Below are positions 8,101 to 15,141 of a stretch of 32,677 nt of DNA, in pieces. This DNA comes from Lachnospiraceae bacterium. GTDB lineage: Bacteria > Bacillota > Clostridia > Lachnospirales > Lachnospiraceae. The translations under genes were made by a program, and so were the position numbers. The DNA lies in assembly GCA_029062895.1 (NCBI GenBank), contig JAIDPF010000096.1, positions 1 through 32,677 on the forward strand, read 5' to 3'. Each line of letters begins with the position of its first letter. Position 1 is the stretch's first letter. The notes beneath the pieces are model-generated. The model made no database searches, was not told the origin of the DNA, and saw only the letters and a list, made by a program, of their open reading frames with translations.

Positions 8101-9324
8101 TTACTCATGCCGCAGCGCTTCAATAGGGCTTAATTTCGCCGCATGCCTTGCCGGATAGATACCAAAGAAGATTCCCACGGCAGAAGAAAAGAGACTTGCC
8201 CCCAGTACCGTTGAACCGGAAACCATCGCATTAAATCCGATCAGCTTTCCAACCCCGACCGCACCAAAATAACCAATCAGGATTCCTATGATTCCTGCGA
8301 TCAGCGTAATGATCGCCGATTCGCACAGGAACTGGAACATGATGGAACCCGTCTTTGCTCCCAGCGACTTTCTGATACCGATCTCCCTTGTACGCTCCGT
8401 CACGGATACCAGCATGATGGTCATAACGCCGATGCCGCCCACCAACAGGGATATCCCCGCGACAAACACGACAAAGATCGTGATCATGTCAAGCACACTG
8501 TTAACTTCCTCCATTGCGGAATTAAAGTCCTCTACCTGGATCCTGTTGTCACCCCGGCAGTTATGTCTTGCCTCCAGAATGGATAATGCCTGAGTGGTTA
8601 TCCGGTTCGTATCGGCAAGCATATCGCTAAAGATATAGAATCCTTGAAAACGCAGCTCCGTATCCCATCCGAGCATCTGGTAATATGTCGTCAACGGCAT
8701 CTCCAGTTCCACATCATCCATATAATACATCATATTATACATAGCGGACTGGTTGTCTTTCCTGACGCCGACAATCATAAAATCCCTGACCTGATCATAC
8801 AACGTCAGCTCAAATGTCATGCCGACCACATCTGCCGTTCCAAACAGGTTCACCGCACTCTGCTCCCGCAGTACACATACCGCCTTAGAGTCATCTACTT
8901 CTTCTCTTGTAAAATACCTTCCATACAGCATCGGATCCTTGAAATAATTTTCCAGACTCTCATTACCCATATAAGTATATGCGGTAAACGTACCCTTACT
9001 GCCCGTAGCATCACCATACGCACTCCACACCGGCGTGATGCCGTTGATCCCCTCTACCTTTTCCTGCAGTACATCCATATCTTCAAATGTAAAATCAATA
9101 AATTCATTGTCATCTGAATTCTGCACCGATCGGATATAAATCTGCCCTCCGGCAATATCACTAAGCGTCCCGTTGATCTCCGCCTTGATCCCATTGCCCA
9201 CAGATATGATCAGTATCACGGAAGAGACGCCGATGATGATTCCAAGCATCGTCAGAAAGGTACGCACCTTATTGGAGCGGATGTTCATCAATGCCAATTT
9301 TACATATTCGACTAATTGTGCCAT
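8101..9324 (-). CDS. MacB-like ABC transporter permease (FtsX/MacB_PCD family)
   Basis: A 407-residue membrane subunit of a MacAB-type exporter. The first TM (about 22-45, TMLGIIIGVSSVILIISVG) follows the conserved ALMNIRSNKVRTFLT segment. A large extracytoplasmic MacB periplasmic-core-like domain (about 50-270) comes next, then three TMs with the typical GGIGVMTIMLVSVTERTREIG loop and a C-terminal PARHAAKLSPIEALRHE. I chose ATG 9324 (MAQLVEYVKLAL) because GGAGGAATAGT lies directly before it; the frame runs further to 9405 across a repeat and is not expected to be coding there. The cognate ATPase and fusion protein are encoded upstream. Substrate unknown; peptide or drug export is typical of the family. 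Confidence 0.93.
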   Translation of the reverse strand: MAQLVEYVKLALMNIRSNKVRTFLTMLGIIIGVSSVILIISVGNGIKAEINGTLSDIAGGQIYIRSVQNSDDNEFIDFTFEDMDVLQEKVEGINGITPVWSAYGDATGSKGTFTAYTYMGNESLENYFKDPMLYGRYFTREEVDDSKAVCVLREQSAVNLFGTADVVGMTFELTLYDQVRDFMIVGVRKDNQSAMYNMMYYMDDVELEMPLTTYYQMLGWDTELRFQGFYIFSDMLADTNRITTQALSILEARHNCRGDNRIQVEDFNSAMEEVNSVLDMITIFVVFVAGISLLVGGIGVMTIMLVSVTERTREIGIRKSLGAKTGSIMFQFLCESAIITLIAGIIGILIGYFGAVGVGKLIGFNAMVSGSTVLGASLFSSAVGIFFGIYPARHAAKLSPIEALRHE

Positions 9325-9330
9325 ACTATT

Positions 9331-9357
9331 CCTCCATGTCAGAGCAGCTTGCTGCGA
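9331..9357 (-). repeat. Hairpin plus Shine-Dalgarno repeat, copy A (module iii)
   Basis: The minus strand reads CGCAGCAAGCTGC, then TCT, then GACATGGAGGA, and ends 5 nt before the permease ATG. GCAGC/GCTGC forms the stem and GGAGG is the ribosome site. Near-identical copies precede the genes at 17484 and 32070. Confidence 0.7.
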
Positions 9358-9365
9358 TGACACGC

Positions 9366-9431
9366 GATGAGCAATCCGCGTAGGCGGTTTCTCATCTGCG
9401 ATCAAGCAATTTGAGGCTCTGACTCAAATTG
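9366..9431 (-). repeat. Two further hairpins in the fusion-protein/permease gap
   Basis: 9407-9431 has arms CAATTTGAG and CTCAAATTG with a 7-nt loop. 9366-9396 has outer arms GATGAG/CTCATC and inner arms CCGC/GCGG. With the hairpins at 9434-9469 and 9331-9357, nearly the whole 145-bp gap is self-complementary. Confidence 0.6.
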
Positions 9432-9433
9432 TT

Positions 9434-9469
9434 GATTGAAAAATAAGCTATCGGGCTTATTTTTCAATC
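9434..9469 (-). repeat. 36-bp perfect hairpin abutting a stop codon (module i)
   Basis: Arms are GATTGAAAAATAAGC and GCTTATTTTTCAATC (15 bp each) around a 6-nt loop (CCGATA on the minus strand). It begins at the base after the TAA of the fusion-protein gene. The copy at 18158-18193 differs by one loop base. Confidence 0.75.
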
Positions 9470-10987
9470 TTAGTCCTCCATGCCCATCATATCACTATTC
9501 ATAGCAACCACCGGAACGCCGTCTGCCAAAGTACCGGAAACCATCGTGATCACTTCCTCACCTTCCTGCAGCCCTTCCAAAATCTGGATCTCCGTACTGG
9601 AAGAGATTCCTGTAGTAACATAACGCATCCTCGCAATACCGTCTTCGACCACATAACAAAAGTCCCCTGTCCGATCAGTGTTGACCGCCTCTACCGGCAC
9701 CAGTAGAGCATTTTCTTCCGTCGCCGTCGTGATCTTCACCTTGCCGTCAACTCCAAGATATACCCTGTCATCGGGATTTAAAATCGTAACTTCCGCCATG
9801 ACCATAGAAGAACCGGAAGCATTGGTCGTCGCCATATGGTCGATATGGGTCAGCTCACCCTCATACTCATTGCCTGTGATCGTTACAACTGCCGACTGCC
9901 CTACAGCCAGATCCTCCAGATCATACTTGCTTGCGCCAAAGCGCACCACTACTTCCTCACTGGACTCCACTGTAATGAGAATCGTCCCTTCTCCCACGCG
10001 GGCGCCCTCCGTTACGCTGACACTGGTAACAACGCCGTCAAAGTCTGCGGTAATGCCGTTCAATGCCGTCTCCAGACGCTGTAGTTTATCTGTCGTCTGA
10101 AGATTTAACAGCTCGTTGCCGGTATTCAGGGACGCTACCTCGTTATTATTTAAAATGGCATTTTCCGCGGCATCTCGTTCTGCCTGCGCCCTGCTCAGCT
10201 CCGTCTGCATATCCTGAAGGTCCTTTTGCGCAATCTCCAAAAGCTCATCCTTGTTGTCCGCCGCTTCAAAATTCTGCAGCAGCGTACTTTCCGTCTGCAG
10301 CTGCTGCAGACGCATATTATTGGACATGATCTCTCTCTCGTAATAATTGATCTGATCCCTGATATCGTTGGCATTGCCGGCGTCCATCTGTCCCTGCAGT
10401 TTACTGATCTCCCGCTGATAAGACAGATTCGTAATATTCAGGTTTTCGCTCTCATACAGAATCGCCTCCTGACGTTCCTGACGCTCTGCTTCAATACCGT
10501 CTTTCAGACCGTCGATATACTGTTCCTGCGTCTCGATCAAGGCTTCATAATTTGCCACATCAGCAACCGCCTGATTATATGTGGCACGGTGCTCCTGATT
10601 GTTCTGCACTCTTGCAAGATAGGAAGAATTGTCTACATCAAAAGACATGGTTGTCTGTGCAATGGCAAGCATGATATCATCCTCGTCAAATTCAATCAAC
10701 AGATCTCCCGCCGAAACCATATCGCCTTCTTGAACATTTACCGCAGAAATCTTTAATGTAGTATCTGCATAATAAGTCCTTGACGTCTCGCTTTTTACGA
10801 CGCCACTCGTTCCGATGGTAGCAACGATCTGTCCACTGCTGACAGTAGCGCTAGTAACGATCTCCGGTGCCGTGCCTCCCGACATGGAATTTAACACGAT
10901 GGAGCCGATGACGATAACCGCGATCACCCCCAAAACAATCCATTTCCCAATCTTTTTCTTTTTACGTCTTTTCTTCTTTTCTGCCAT
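9470..10987 (-). CDS. Membrane-fusion (HlyD/MacA-like) subunit of the ABC exporter
   Basis: A 505-residue adaptor. A very basic start (MAEKKKRRKKKKIGK) precedes one TM helix (about 15-33), and the rest lies outside the membrane. The order is: first half of the lipoyl-like barrel-sandwich (about 40-85), a long coiled-coil hairpin rich in Gln, Glu and Arg (about 120-290), the second barrel-sandwich half (FDGVVTSVSVTEGARVGEG, about 315-335), a beta-barrel, and a membrane-proximal domain ending near EGLQEGEEVITM. The start has GAGAGGAAGC before it. Gram-positive MacA-like adaptors of this kind form complexes with MacB-type permeases, matching the neighbours on both sides. The cargo cannot be read from the sequence. 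Confidence 0.92.
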   Translation of the reverse strand: MAEKKKRRKKKKIGKWIVLGVIAVIVIGSIVLNSMSGGTAPEIVTSATVSSGQIVATIGTSGVVKSETSRTYYADTTLKISAVNVQEGDMVSAGDLLIEFDEDDIMLAIAQTTMSFDVDNSSYLARVQNNQEHRATYNQAVADVANYEALIETQEQYIDGLKDGIEAERQERQEAILYESENLNITNLSYQREISKLQGQMDAGNANDIRDQINYYEREIMSNNMRLQQLQTESTLLQNFEAADNKDELLEIAQKDLQDMQTELSRAQAERDAAENAILNNNEVASLNTGNELLNLQTTDKLQRLETALNGITADFDGVVTSVSVTEGARVGEGTILITVESSEEVVVRFGASKYDLEDLAVGQSAVVTITGNEYEGELTHIDHMATTNASGSSMVMAEVTILNPDDRVYLGVDGKVKITTATEENALLVPVEAVNTDRTGDFCYVVEDGIARMRYVTTGISSSTEIQILEGLQEGEEVITMVSGTLADGVPVVAMNSDMMGMED

Positions 10988-11073
10988 GACTGCTTCCTCT
11001 CCTTTTTTCTTGCAGCCGCTTTTCGTCTTCTGTTTGTACCGGCCGCATCATTCATGTTATTCTTCTCCCATCT

Positions 11074-11889
11074 TTACTCTGGGTCGTGATCCATATTTTC
11101 ACTATTTTGAACTGTTTCTATGCTTCCATCATCCGGTTCAGGTTCCCTGTCCGGTTGCACTTCCCCGATTCCCGTATTCGAATCCTCCGAAGCCGTTTCT
11201 ATTTCTTTCTTTCCGGTATCCGACTCTATCCTGCCATCACGGATCTTGATAACCCTGTCTGCCCGTCTGGCAATATCATTGTCATGCGTAATAATAATGA
11301 CGGTCCGCCCCTCTTTATGAAGATTTTTCAAAATTCCAAGAATCTCCTCACTGGAACCGGAATCCAGATTACCGGTGGGTTCATCCGCCAGTATAATGGG
11401 CGGAGCCTGTGCAATGGCTCTGGCGATTGCCACACGCTGCTGCTGCCCGCCGGACATTTCAGAAGGTTTATGATCCATACGATTGTTCAAACCAACCTTT
11501 TCCAAGGCAGTAATCGAAAGTTCTTCCCGTTCCCTGCCTGAAACGCCGCGGTAGATCAGCGGCAATTCCACATTCTCAAATGCCGTCAATGTCGCGATCA
11601 GATTAAACCCTTGAAAAATAAAACCGATCTCCTTATTTCTAATATCCGACAGTTCATTATCCGAAAGATCAGATACATCTTCTCCATTCAATATGTACTG
11701 TCCGCTTGTCGGCACATCCAGACATCCCAGCATATTCATCAGCGTGGATTTGCCGGAGCCGGACTGACCGATAATCGCCACAAATTCATTGCGGTCAATA
11801 GAAAGATTGATTCCATCCAACGCCCTGACTTCGTTTTCGCCCGGATTATAAATTTTATGCATGTCGTGAATTTCTATTAATGCGCTCAT
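11074..11889 (-). CDS. MacB/LolD-type ABC transporter ATP-binding protein
   Basis: A 271-residue cytosolic ATPase. Walker A is GQSGSGKST (about residues 40-48), the Q-loop is FIFQGFNL, the signature is [14 protein letters not shown] (about 143-156), and Walker B is [13 protein letters not shown] (about 161-173). The H-loop is IIITHD. About 45 residues beyond the standard domain form an acidic, Glu/Asp/Pro-rich tail that is unusual for this family and could be a regulatory extension. The start at 11889 has AAAGGAACAGA before it. It is the first gene of the ATPase-adaptor-permease operon. Confidence 0.94.
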   Translation of the reverse strand: MSALIEIHDMHKIYNPGENEVRALDGINLSIDRNEFVAIIGQSGSGKSTLMNMLGCLDVPTSGQYILNGEDVSDLSDNELSDIRNKEIGFIFQGFNLIATLTAFENVELPLIYRGVSGREREELSITALEKVGLNNRMDHKPSEMSGGQQQRVAIARAIAQAPPIILADEPTGNLDSGSSEEILGILKNLHKEGRTVIIITHDNDIARRADRVIKIRDGRIESDTGKKEIETASEDSNTGIGEVQPDREPEPDDGSIETVQNSENMDHDPE

Positions 11890-12223
11890 TCTGTTCCTTT
11901 CCGTATTTTTTCTCAGACAATTGCATAACTACTGATTGCCTATAATTAGTTGTACAATACAGATCATATCATACGCAGGGCGCTTGTGCGCTCTGCCGGC
12001 AGTGCCGCTGCGTAGCGCGCGCAGCAAAAGCGTGCCCTGCGATGATATATCTGTGTTGTACAACGAAATTTCGCATAAATAGTGTTTTGCAATTGCCTAA
12101 CCTGTTTTTCCAAACACCCAGACTGCATTATACTTTGTTTTTTATCGCTTTACTATATATAACGATCAATGTTCAAAATATTTTCAAATTTTTTCAAATT
12201 TTTTCCAGATATATTATTAATTT
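11890..12223 (-). promoter_or_regulatory. Upstream region of the ABC operon with an AT-rich promoter zone
   Basis: No gene is seen in these 334 bp. A TATAAT (12132-12127, minus strand) is a candidate -10, but its matching -35 is poor. A transcript from it would carry the 116-nt inverted repeat at 11949-12064 in its leader. Far upstream (12180-12206) are short TTTTCAAATT direct repeats, next to the end of the RHH gene. Confidence 0.4.
11949..12064. repeat. 116-bp imperfect inverted repeat
   Basis: The ends GTTGTACAA and TTGTACAAC are perfectly complementary. Inward, CAGATCATATCATACGCAGGGC pairs with a slightly gapped complement on the right. A GC-rich centre includes GCCGGC and GTAGCGCGCGC. 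It contrasts sharply with the AT-rich surroundings. It could be a leader structure of the ABC operon or a small non-autonomous mobile repeat; no clear target-site duplication is seen. Confidence 0.7.
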
Positions 12224-12529
12224 CTATTTTCGGTGTTTTCGCACGCAATCCGCCAGCAGATATTCTATCTGCCCATTGATAGAGCGGAAGTCGTCCTCCG
12301 CCCATTTTGCCAGTTCCTCCCACAACTTTGGAGAAAGCCGAAGCAGGATCTGCTTCTTGGCTTTCTCCATCTCTTTCACATTCTTCTGACGCTGGATCAG
12401 TTCCCTCTCTTTGCTGGCAATCGCCGCTTCCAACTCGTCAAGCTTGGCAAGACGTTCCCTAAGACGTTGTTCTTCGGCTGTCATTTCATTAATATTTGCT
12501 GCACTGTACTGTGCTGACTTTTCCTGCAT
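12224..12529 (-). CDS. Small coiled-coil / ribbon-helix-helix (Arc-like) protein
   Basis: 101 residues. Residues about 15-57 are a strongly heptad-like charged helix (MTAEEQRLRERLAKLDELEA and onward). The C-terminal 45 residues read KKQILLRLSPKLWEELAKWA, then RSINGQIEYLLADCV, the strand-helix-helix pattern of Arc/MetJ-type ribbon-helix-helix DNA-binding proteins. The gene begins 18 bp after the SPFH gene and is probably cotranscribed with it. Because RHH proteins bind inverted repeats as dimers, it is a candidate autoregulator of the palindrome upstream of the SPFH gene; that is inference. An alternative is a partner protein acting on the SPFH oligomer through its coiled coil. Confidence 0.82.
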   Translation of the reverse strand: MQEKSAQYSAANINEMTAEEQRLRERLAKLDELEAAIASKERELIQRQKNVKEMEKAKKQILLRLSPKLWEELAKWAEDDFRSINGQIEYLLADCVRKHRK

Positions 12530-12547
12530 GAAATCCCTACTTTCTAA

Positions 12548-13561
12548 CTAATAAATACTGCCACTGTTAATGATCGGCATCGCATCCTTATTGCCGCACA
12601 GTACCACCATCAGATTGCTGACCATGGCAGCCTTACGATCCTCATCAAGCATCACGATCTCCTCTTCTCCCAGCTGTTCCAGAGCCATTCTTACCATACC
12701 GACTGCACCCTCCACGATCTTCTGACGTGCCGCAATGATCGCCACCGCCTGCTGCTTTTGAAGCATCGCAGCGGCAATCTCCTCTGCATAAGCAAGATGG
12801 GTAATCCGCACTTCCTTGATCTCAATCCCAGCTTCTTCAACCCGCTCCTGCAGTTCCATCTTCATCTTATCCGCAATCTCCTGACTGCTGCCGCGGAGCG
12901 TCTTTTCATCAGTATCCTCCTCCATGGTGTCATAGGGATAAAGCCGCGCGTTATTTCGGATAATTGTGTCGCACTGTATGGAAAGATAAATATTATAGTT
13001 CTCCACGTTAAATACCGCTTTCGTCGGATCGACCACCTTCCAGATGACCACCGCCCCAATGATCACAGGATTACCCAGTGCGTCGTTAACCTTCTGCTTG
13101 CGATTACTGAGCGTCATAGTTTTGGTTGAAATCTTTTTATCAAAATGGAAATCTATATTACGTCCATTGCTGCCCGTACTTTCATGACCTGACTTCATAT
13201 AAGTATCTACCATCTCCCCAATGACAGATTTTGCGGAAGGATTGTAGCTTACTGCAAACGGATTAATAAAATAAAATCCGGCATTTTTGATTGTTCCGTA
13301 ATATTTTCCAAACAGGGTATATACTGCCGCCTCATTGGGATGGAGAACTTTCAACCCGCAAACCATCACACCAAATACCACAAGCAATACCAAACAGGCC
13401 ACAACCATGATTCCCATTCCTCTGCTGCCTCCCAGAATCATCCCTGCGATGGACAATACGGCTCCTAAGATGATCCCTAACAGCGCGATCCCGCCATTCG
13501 TCTTACTGATCTCACGTTCTTTTACATTTTCTGTCTTACTTTCATTGGATTCCTTATTCAT
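12548..13561 (-). CDS. SPFH/band 7 domain membrane protein
   Basis: 337 residues. A polar N-terminus precedes two hydrophobic segments (about 24-44, IALLGIILGAVLSIAGMILGG, and about 49-70, IMVVACLVLLVVFGVMVCGL). The SPFH domain follows: VLHPNEAAVYTLFGKYYGT, then GFYFINPF, and VIIGAVVIWKVVDPTKAVF. A Glu/Arg-rich helix (ELQERVEEAGIEIKEVRITH, about 235-255) and an Ala-rich segment AEEIAAAMLQKQQAVAIIAA close the domain, as in stomatin/prohibitin-like proteins that form membrane-bound rings. It has a strong promoter with an overlapping palindrome and is followed by an RHH gene. Specific role unknown. Confidence 0.92.
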   Translation of the reverse strand: MNKESNESKTENVKEREISKTNGGIALLGIILGAVLSIAGMILGGSRGMGIMVVACLVLLVVFGVMVCGLKVLHPNEAAVYTLFGKYYGTIKNAGFYFINPFAVSYNPSAKSVIGEMVDTYMKSGHESTGSNGRNIDFHFDKKISTKTMTLSNRKQKVNDALGNPVIIGAVVIWKVVDPTKAVFNVENYNIYLSIQCDTIIRNNARLYPYDTMEEDTDEKTLRGSSQEIADKMKMELQERVEEAGIEIKEVRITHLAYAEEIAAAMLQKQQAVAIIAARQKIVEGAVGMVRMALEQLGEEEIVMLDEDRKAAMVSNLMVVLCGNKDAMPIINSGSIY

Positions 13562-13597
13562 AATCTCCTCCTCTGCTAAAGAATAATCCCCTTCTCC

Positions 13598-13624
13598 ATA
13601 ATGATATTATTTTGATATCATTAT
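13598..13624. promoter_or_regulatory. Perfect inverted repeat at the SPFH promoter (putative operator)
   Basis: ATAATGATAT and ATATCATTAT (10-bp arms) are separated by 7 bp. The site starts within the -10 box and covers the expected transcription start, a typical repressor position. The regulator is not identified. Confidence 0.65.
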
Positions 13625-13651
13625 AATATCTTCTTTTATATTCTTTGTCAA
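13623..13651 (-). promoter_or_regulatory. Promoter of the SPFH-RHH operon
   Basis: TTGACA (13651-13646), 17-bp spacer, TATTAT (13628-13623) on the minus strand. A GAGGAGGAGATT ribosome site precedes the ATG at 13561. Confidence 0.8.
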
Positions 13652-13707
13652 TCATTAATTTCTGGCTTATCAAGTTGGGAACGCTTTCCATATGTCTCTT
13701 TCGCATC

Positions 13708-13750
13708 AAAAAAAGCGCATGAGATCGATTGCGAAACTCTCATACGCTTT
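13708..13750 (-). terminator. Rho-independent terminator of the diguanylate cyclase gene
   Basis: On the minus strand AAAGCGTATGAGA pairs with TCTCATGCGCTTT around a 17-nt loop, with one mismatch. It is followed by an uninterrupted T-run. It lies about 55 bp after the GGDEF gene. Confidence 0.85.
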
Positions 13751-13803
13751 CCTACAATAGACTGCAAATCCGTTTTAATATATTCCCTTAATGATTAGTG
13801 ATA

Positions 13804-14826
13804 TTATCTTTCCTCTCCATTTTCCAGATAATACTGCTTCTTTTCATCATACATCCTCTGATCGGCCAGATTTACTAATTCCTCCGGATTTCCACAGCGT
13901 TTTTGCCATGCATATCCCACGGAAACAGATACGCCCCATTTAGGAAACGCATCTTCGTGAACCTGCTTCATCTGACGTTCAAATTCCTCTTCTTTCACAT
14001 CCAGAAGCAAAACTGCAAATTCATCTCCGCCGATACGATATACGTTCCGTGAATCAAAAATAGAAATCAAGCCTTTTGCCAAATCGCAGATCGCCTCATC
14101 ACCGAGCATGTGCCCTCCTGTATCATTGATCAGTTTTAATCCATTCAGATCACAGATACAGACGCCAAGAGATCTTGTTTTTCCCTGCTTTTTCAACATC
14201 TCCATCTTACTGATGTAAGCATTGCGGTTAGAACAGCCGGTCATCTGGTCGCTATACCCCATACGCTCAAGCACCTGCTTATTCTCTTGATTTTTCATAC
14301 AGATCGCAACAAAATATCCTACCGTCGTCAAAAGCCTTCTGATGATCTGGCTGATCTCCATCGGGGCATTGTCTACGCCGATAAAACCAATCAACTGATT
14401 ATTCAGAATAATGGGCGCTTCAATACAGCTCTTGATATTCTGCATCTTCAAAAGCCTGTATTCCCCTTCCCAGCAATCAGCGATCTCCTCGATATCTTTG
14501 ATCAGAATCTCCTGTCCTTTTTCCAATTCTCCAACCCAATGGCAGATCTCCTCCTTATCCACTTCCTGCAGATTGTCAATCTGCGGCGTGATCCCCTCTT
14601 TACACCATTCAAAGGTATTGGAAAGGCATTTTTCATAGTTCTCAAAAATATAGATGCGCTCCGCCTCCATATATTTTCCAAGCGCTTCTATCATATGACT
14701 GATACCCTGTTCAAGATCCTCCGATGCACAAAGTCTGGCAATCTGCTCTAAAACAAAATGCTCCGCTTCCAGAGCGCGTACCGTCTTTTGATATTCTTCT
14801 TTATAAAAAATATTCTCATCTGACAT
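13804..14826 (-). CDS. GAF-GGDEF diguanylate cyclase
   Basis: A 340-residue soluble protein expected to make cyclic di-GMP from two GTP. An N-terminal helix leads into a GAF-like sensor (about residues 20-180; segments ERIYIFENY, IEAPIILNNQLIGFIGVD). The GGDEF domain (about 190-335) has the metal/base segment CDLNGLKLINDTGGHMLGDE, an intact GGDEF in YRIGGDEFAVLLL (about 260-272) and a C-terminal ADQRMYDEKK. The inhibitory RxxD site expected just before GGDEF is absent, so product inhibition through that site is unlikely. No membrane segment is present. The start has AAGGAGAG upstream, its own promoter at 14944-14972, and a terminator behind. The GAF ligand cannot be predicted. Confidence 0.93.
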   Translation of the reverse strand: MSDENIFYKEEYQKTVRALEAEHFVLEQIARLCASEDLEQGISHMIEALGKYMEAERIYIFENYEKCLSNTFEWCKEGITPQIDNLQEVDKEEICHWVGELEKGQEILIKDIEEIADCWEGEYRLLKMQNIKSCIEAPIILNNQLIGFIGVDNAPMEISQIIRRLLTTVGYFVAICMKNQENKQVLERMGYSDQMTGCSNRNAYISKMEMLKKQGKTRSLGVCICDLNGLKLINDTGGHMLGDEAICDLAKGLISIFDSRNVYRIGGDEFAVLLLDVKEEEFERQMKQVHEDAFPKWGVSVSVGYAWQKRCGNPEELVNLADQRMYDEKKQYYLENGEER

Positions 14827-14943
14827 TCAATGAACTCTCCTTATGCTTTTACCCTTTTTAACTTCCTATGCAAACAAAAAACGATTTTTCACAATCTTTC
14901 CATCATCTGAGATCATCCAACATTGAAATGCACAGATGTATTT

Positions 14944-14972
14944 AGTATAATATTTTAAACCAGACATTGCAA
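14944..14972 (-). promoter_or_regulatory. Promoter of the diguanylate cyclase gene
   Basis: TTGCAA (14972-14967), 17-bp spacer, TATACT (14949-14944) on the minus strand. The leader of about 110 nt shows no recognised riboswitch. Confidence 0.6.
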
Positions 14973-14987
14973 ATCATTTTTTGGTTT

Positions 14988-15053
14988 TCTGGCAAATCGC
15001 GGAAGTGCCAGATAAATACTTGACACTTTTCGTCAAATTATACAAAATATAAT
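14988..15053. promoter_or_regulatory. Divergent intergenic region with inverted repeats and plus-strand -10 box
   Basis: The 315-bp gap between the cyclase and the lysozyme gene (14827-15141) holds no gene. 14988-15012 is an inverted repeat (TCTGGCA, 11 nt, TGCCAGA). 15020-15036 is TTGAC, 7 nt, GTCAA. A TATAAT at 15048-15053 is the likely -10 for the plus-strand lysozyme gene, but the nearest TTGACA is 22 bp away, too far for standard sigma-A spacing. The GTCAA dyad might therefore be a regulator site. Confidence 0.4.
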
Positions 15054-15141
15054 TATATACGTATAAAAAAGATTCCGAACTATTCCTAAAGGAATATCAG
15101 AGAAAAAATAAAACGTCACAAGCAAAGGAGAAGCAAAACAT

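Noticed and set aside
9325-9405. N-terminal extension of the ABC permease frame
   Set aside because: It crosses the repeat hairpin and the ribosome site; ATG 9324 has an ideal GGAGGAATAGT spacing.
12009-12022. GCGTAGCGCGCG shared by the 116-bp repeat and the lipase gene near 22680
   Set aside because: In the lipase gene it encodes the conserved DARYAIG stretch; a 12-base match between GC-rich pieces is likely chance.
12180-12206. TTTTCAAATT direct repeats
   Set aside because: Simple AT-rich repetition also occurs at 440-490; no support for a specific function.
15020-15053. TTGACA ... TATAAT before the lysozyme gene as a standard promoter
   Set aside because: Spacing is 22 bp rather than 16-18, so the two boxes are probably not used together.
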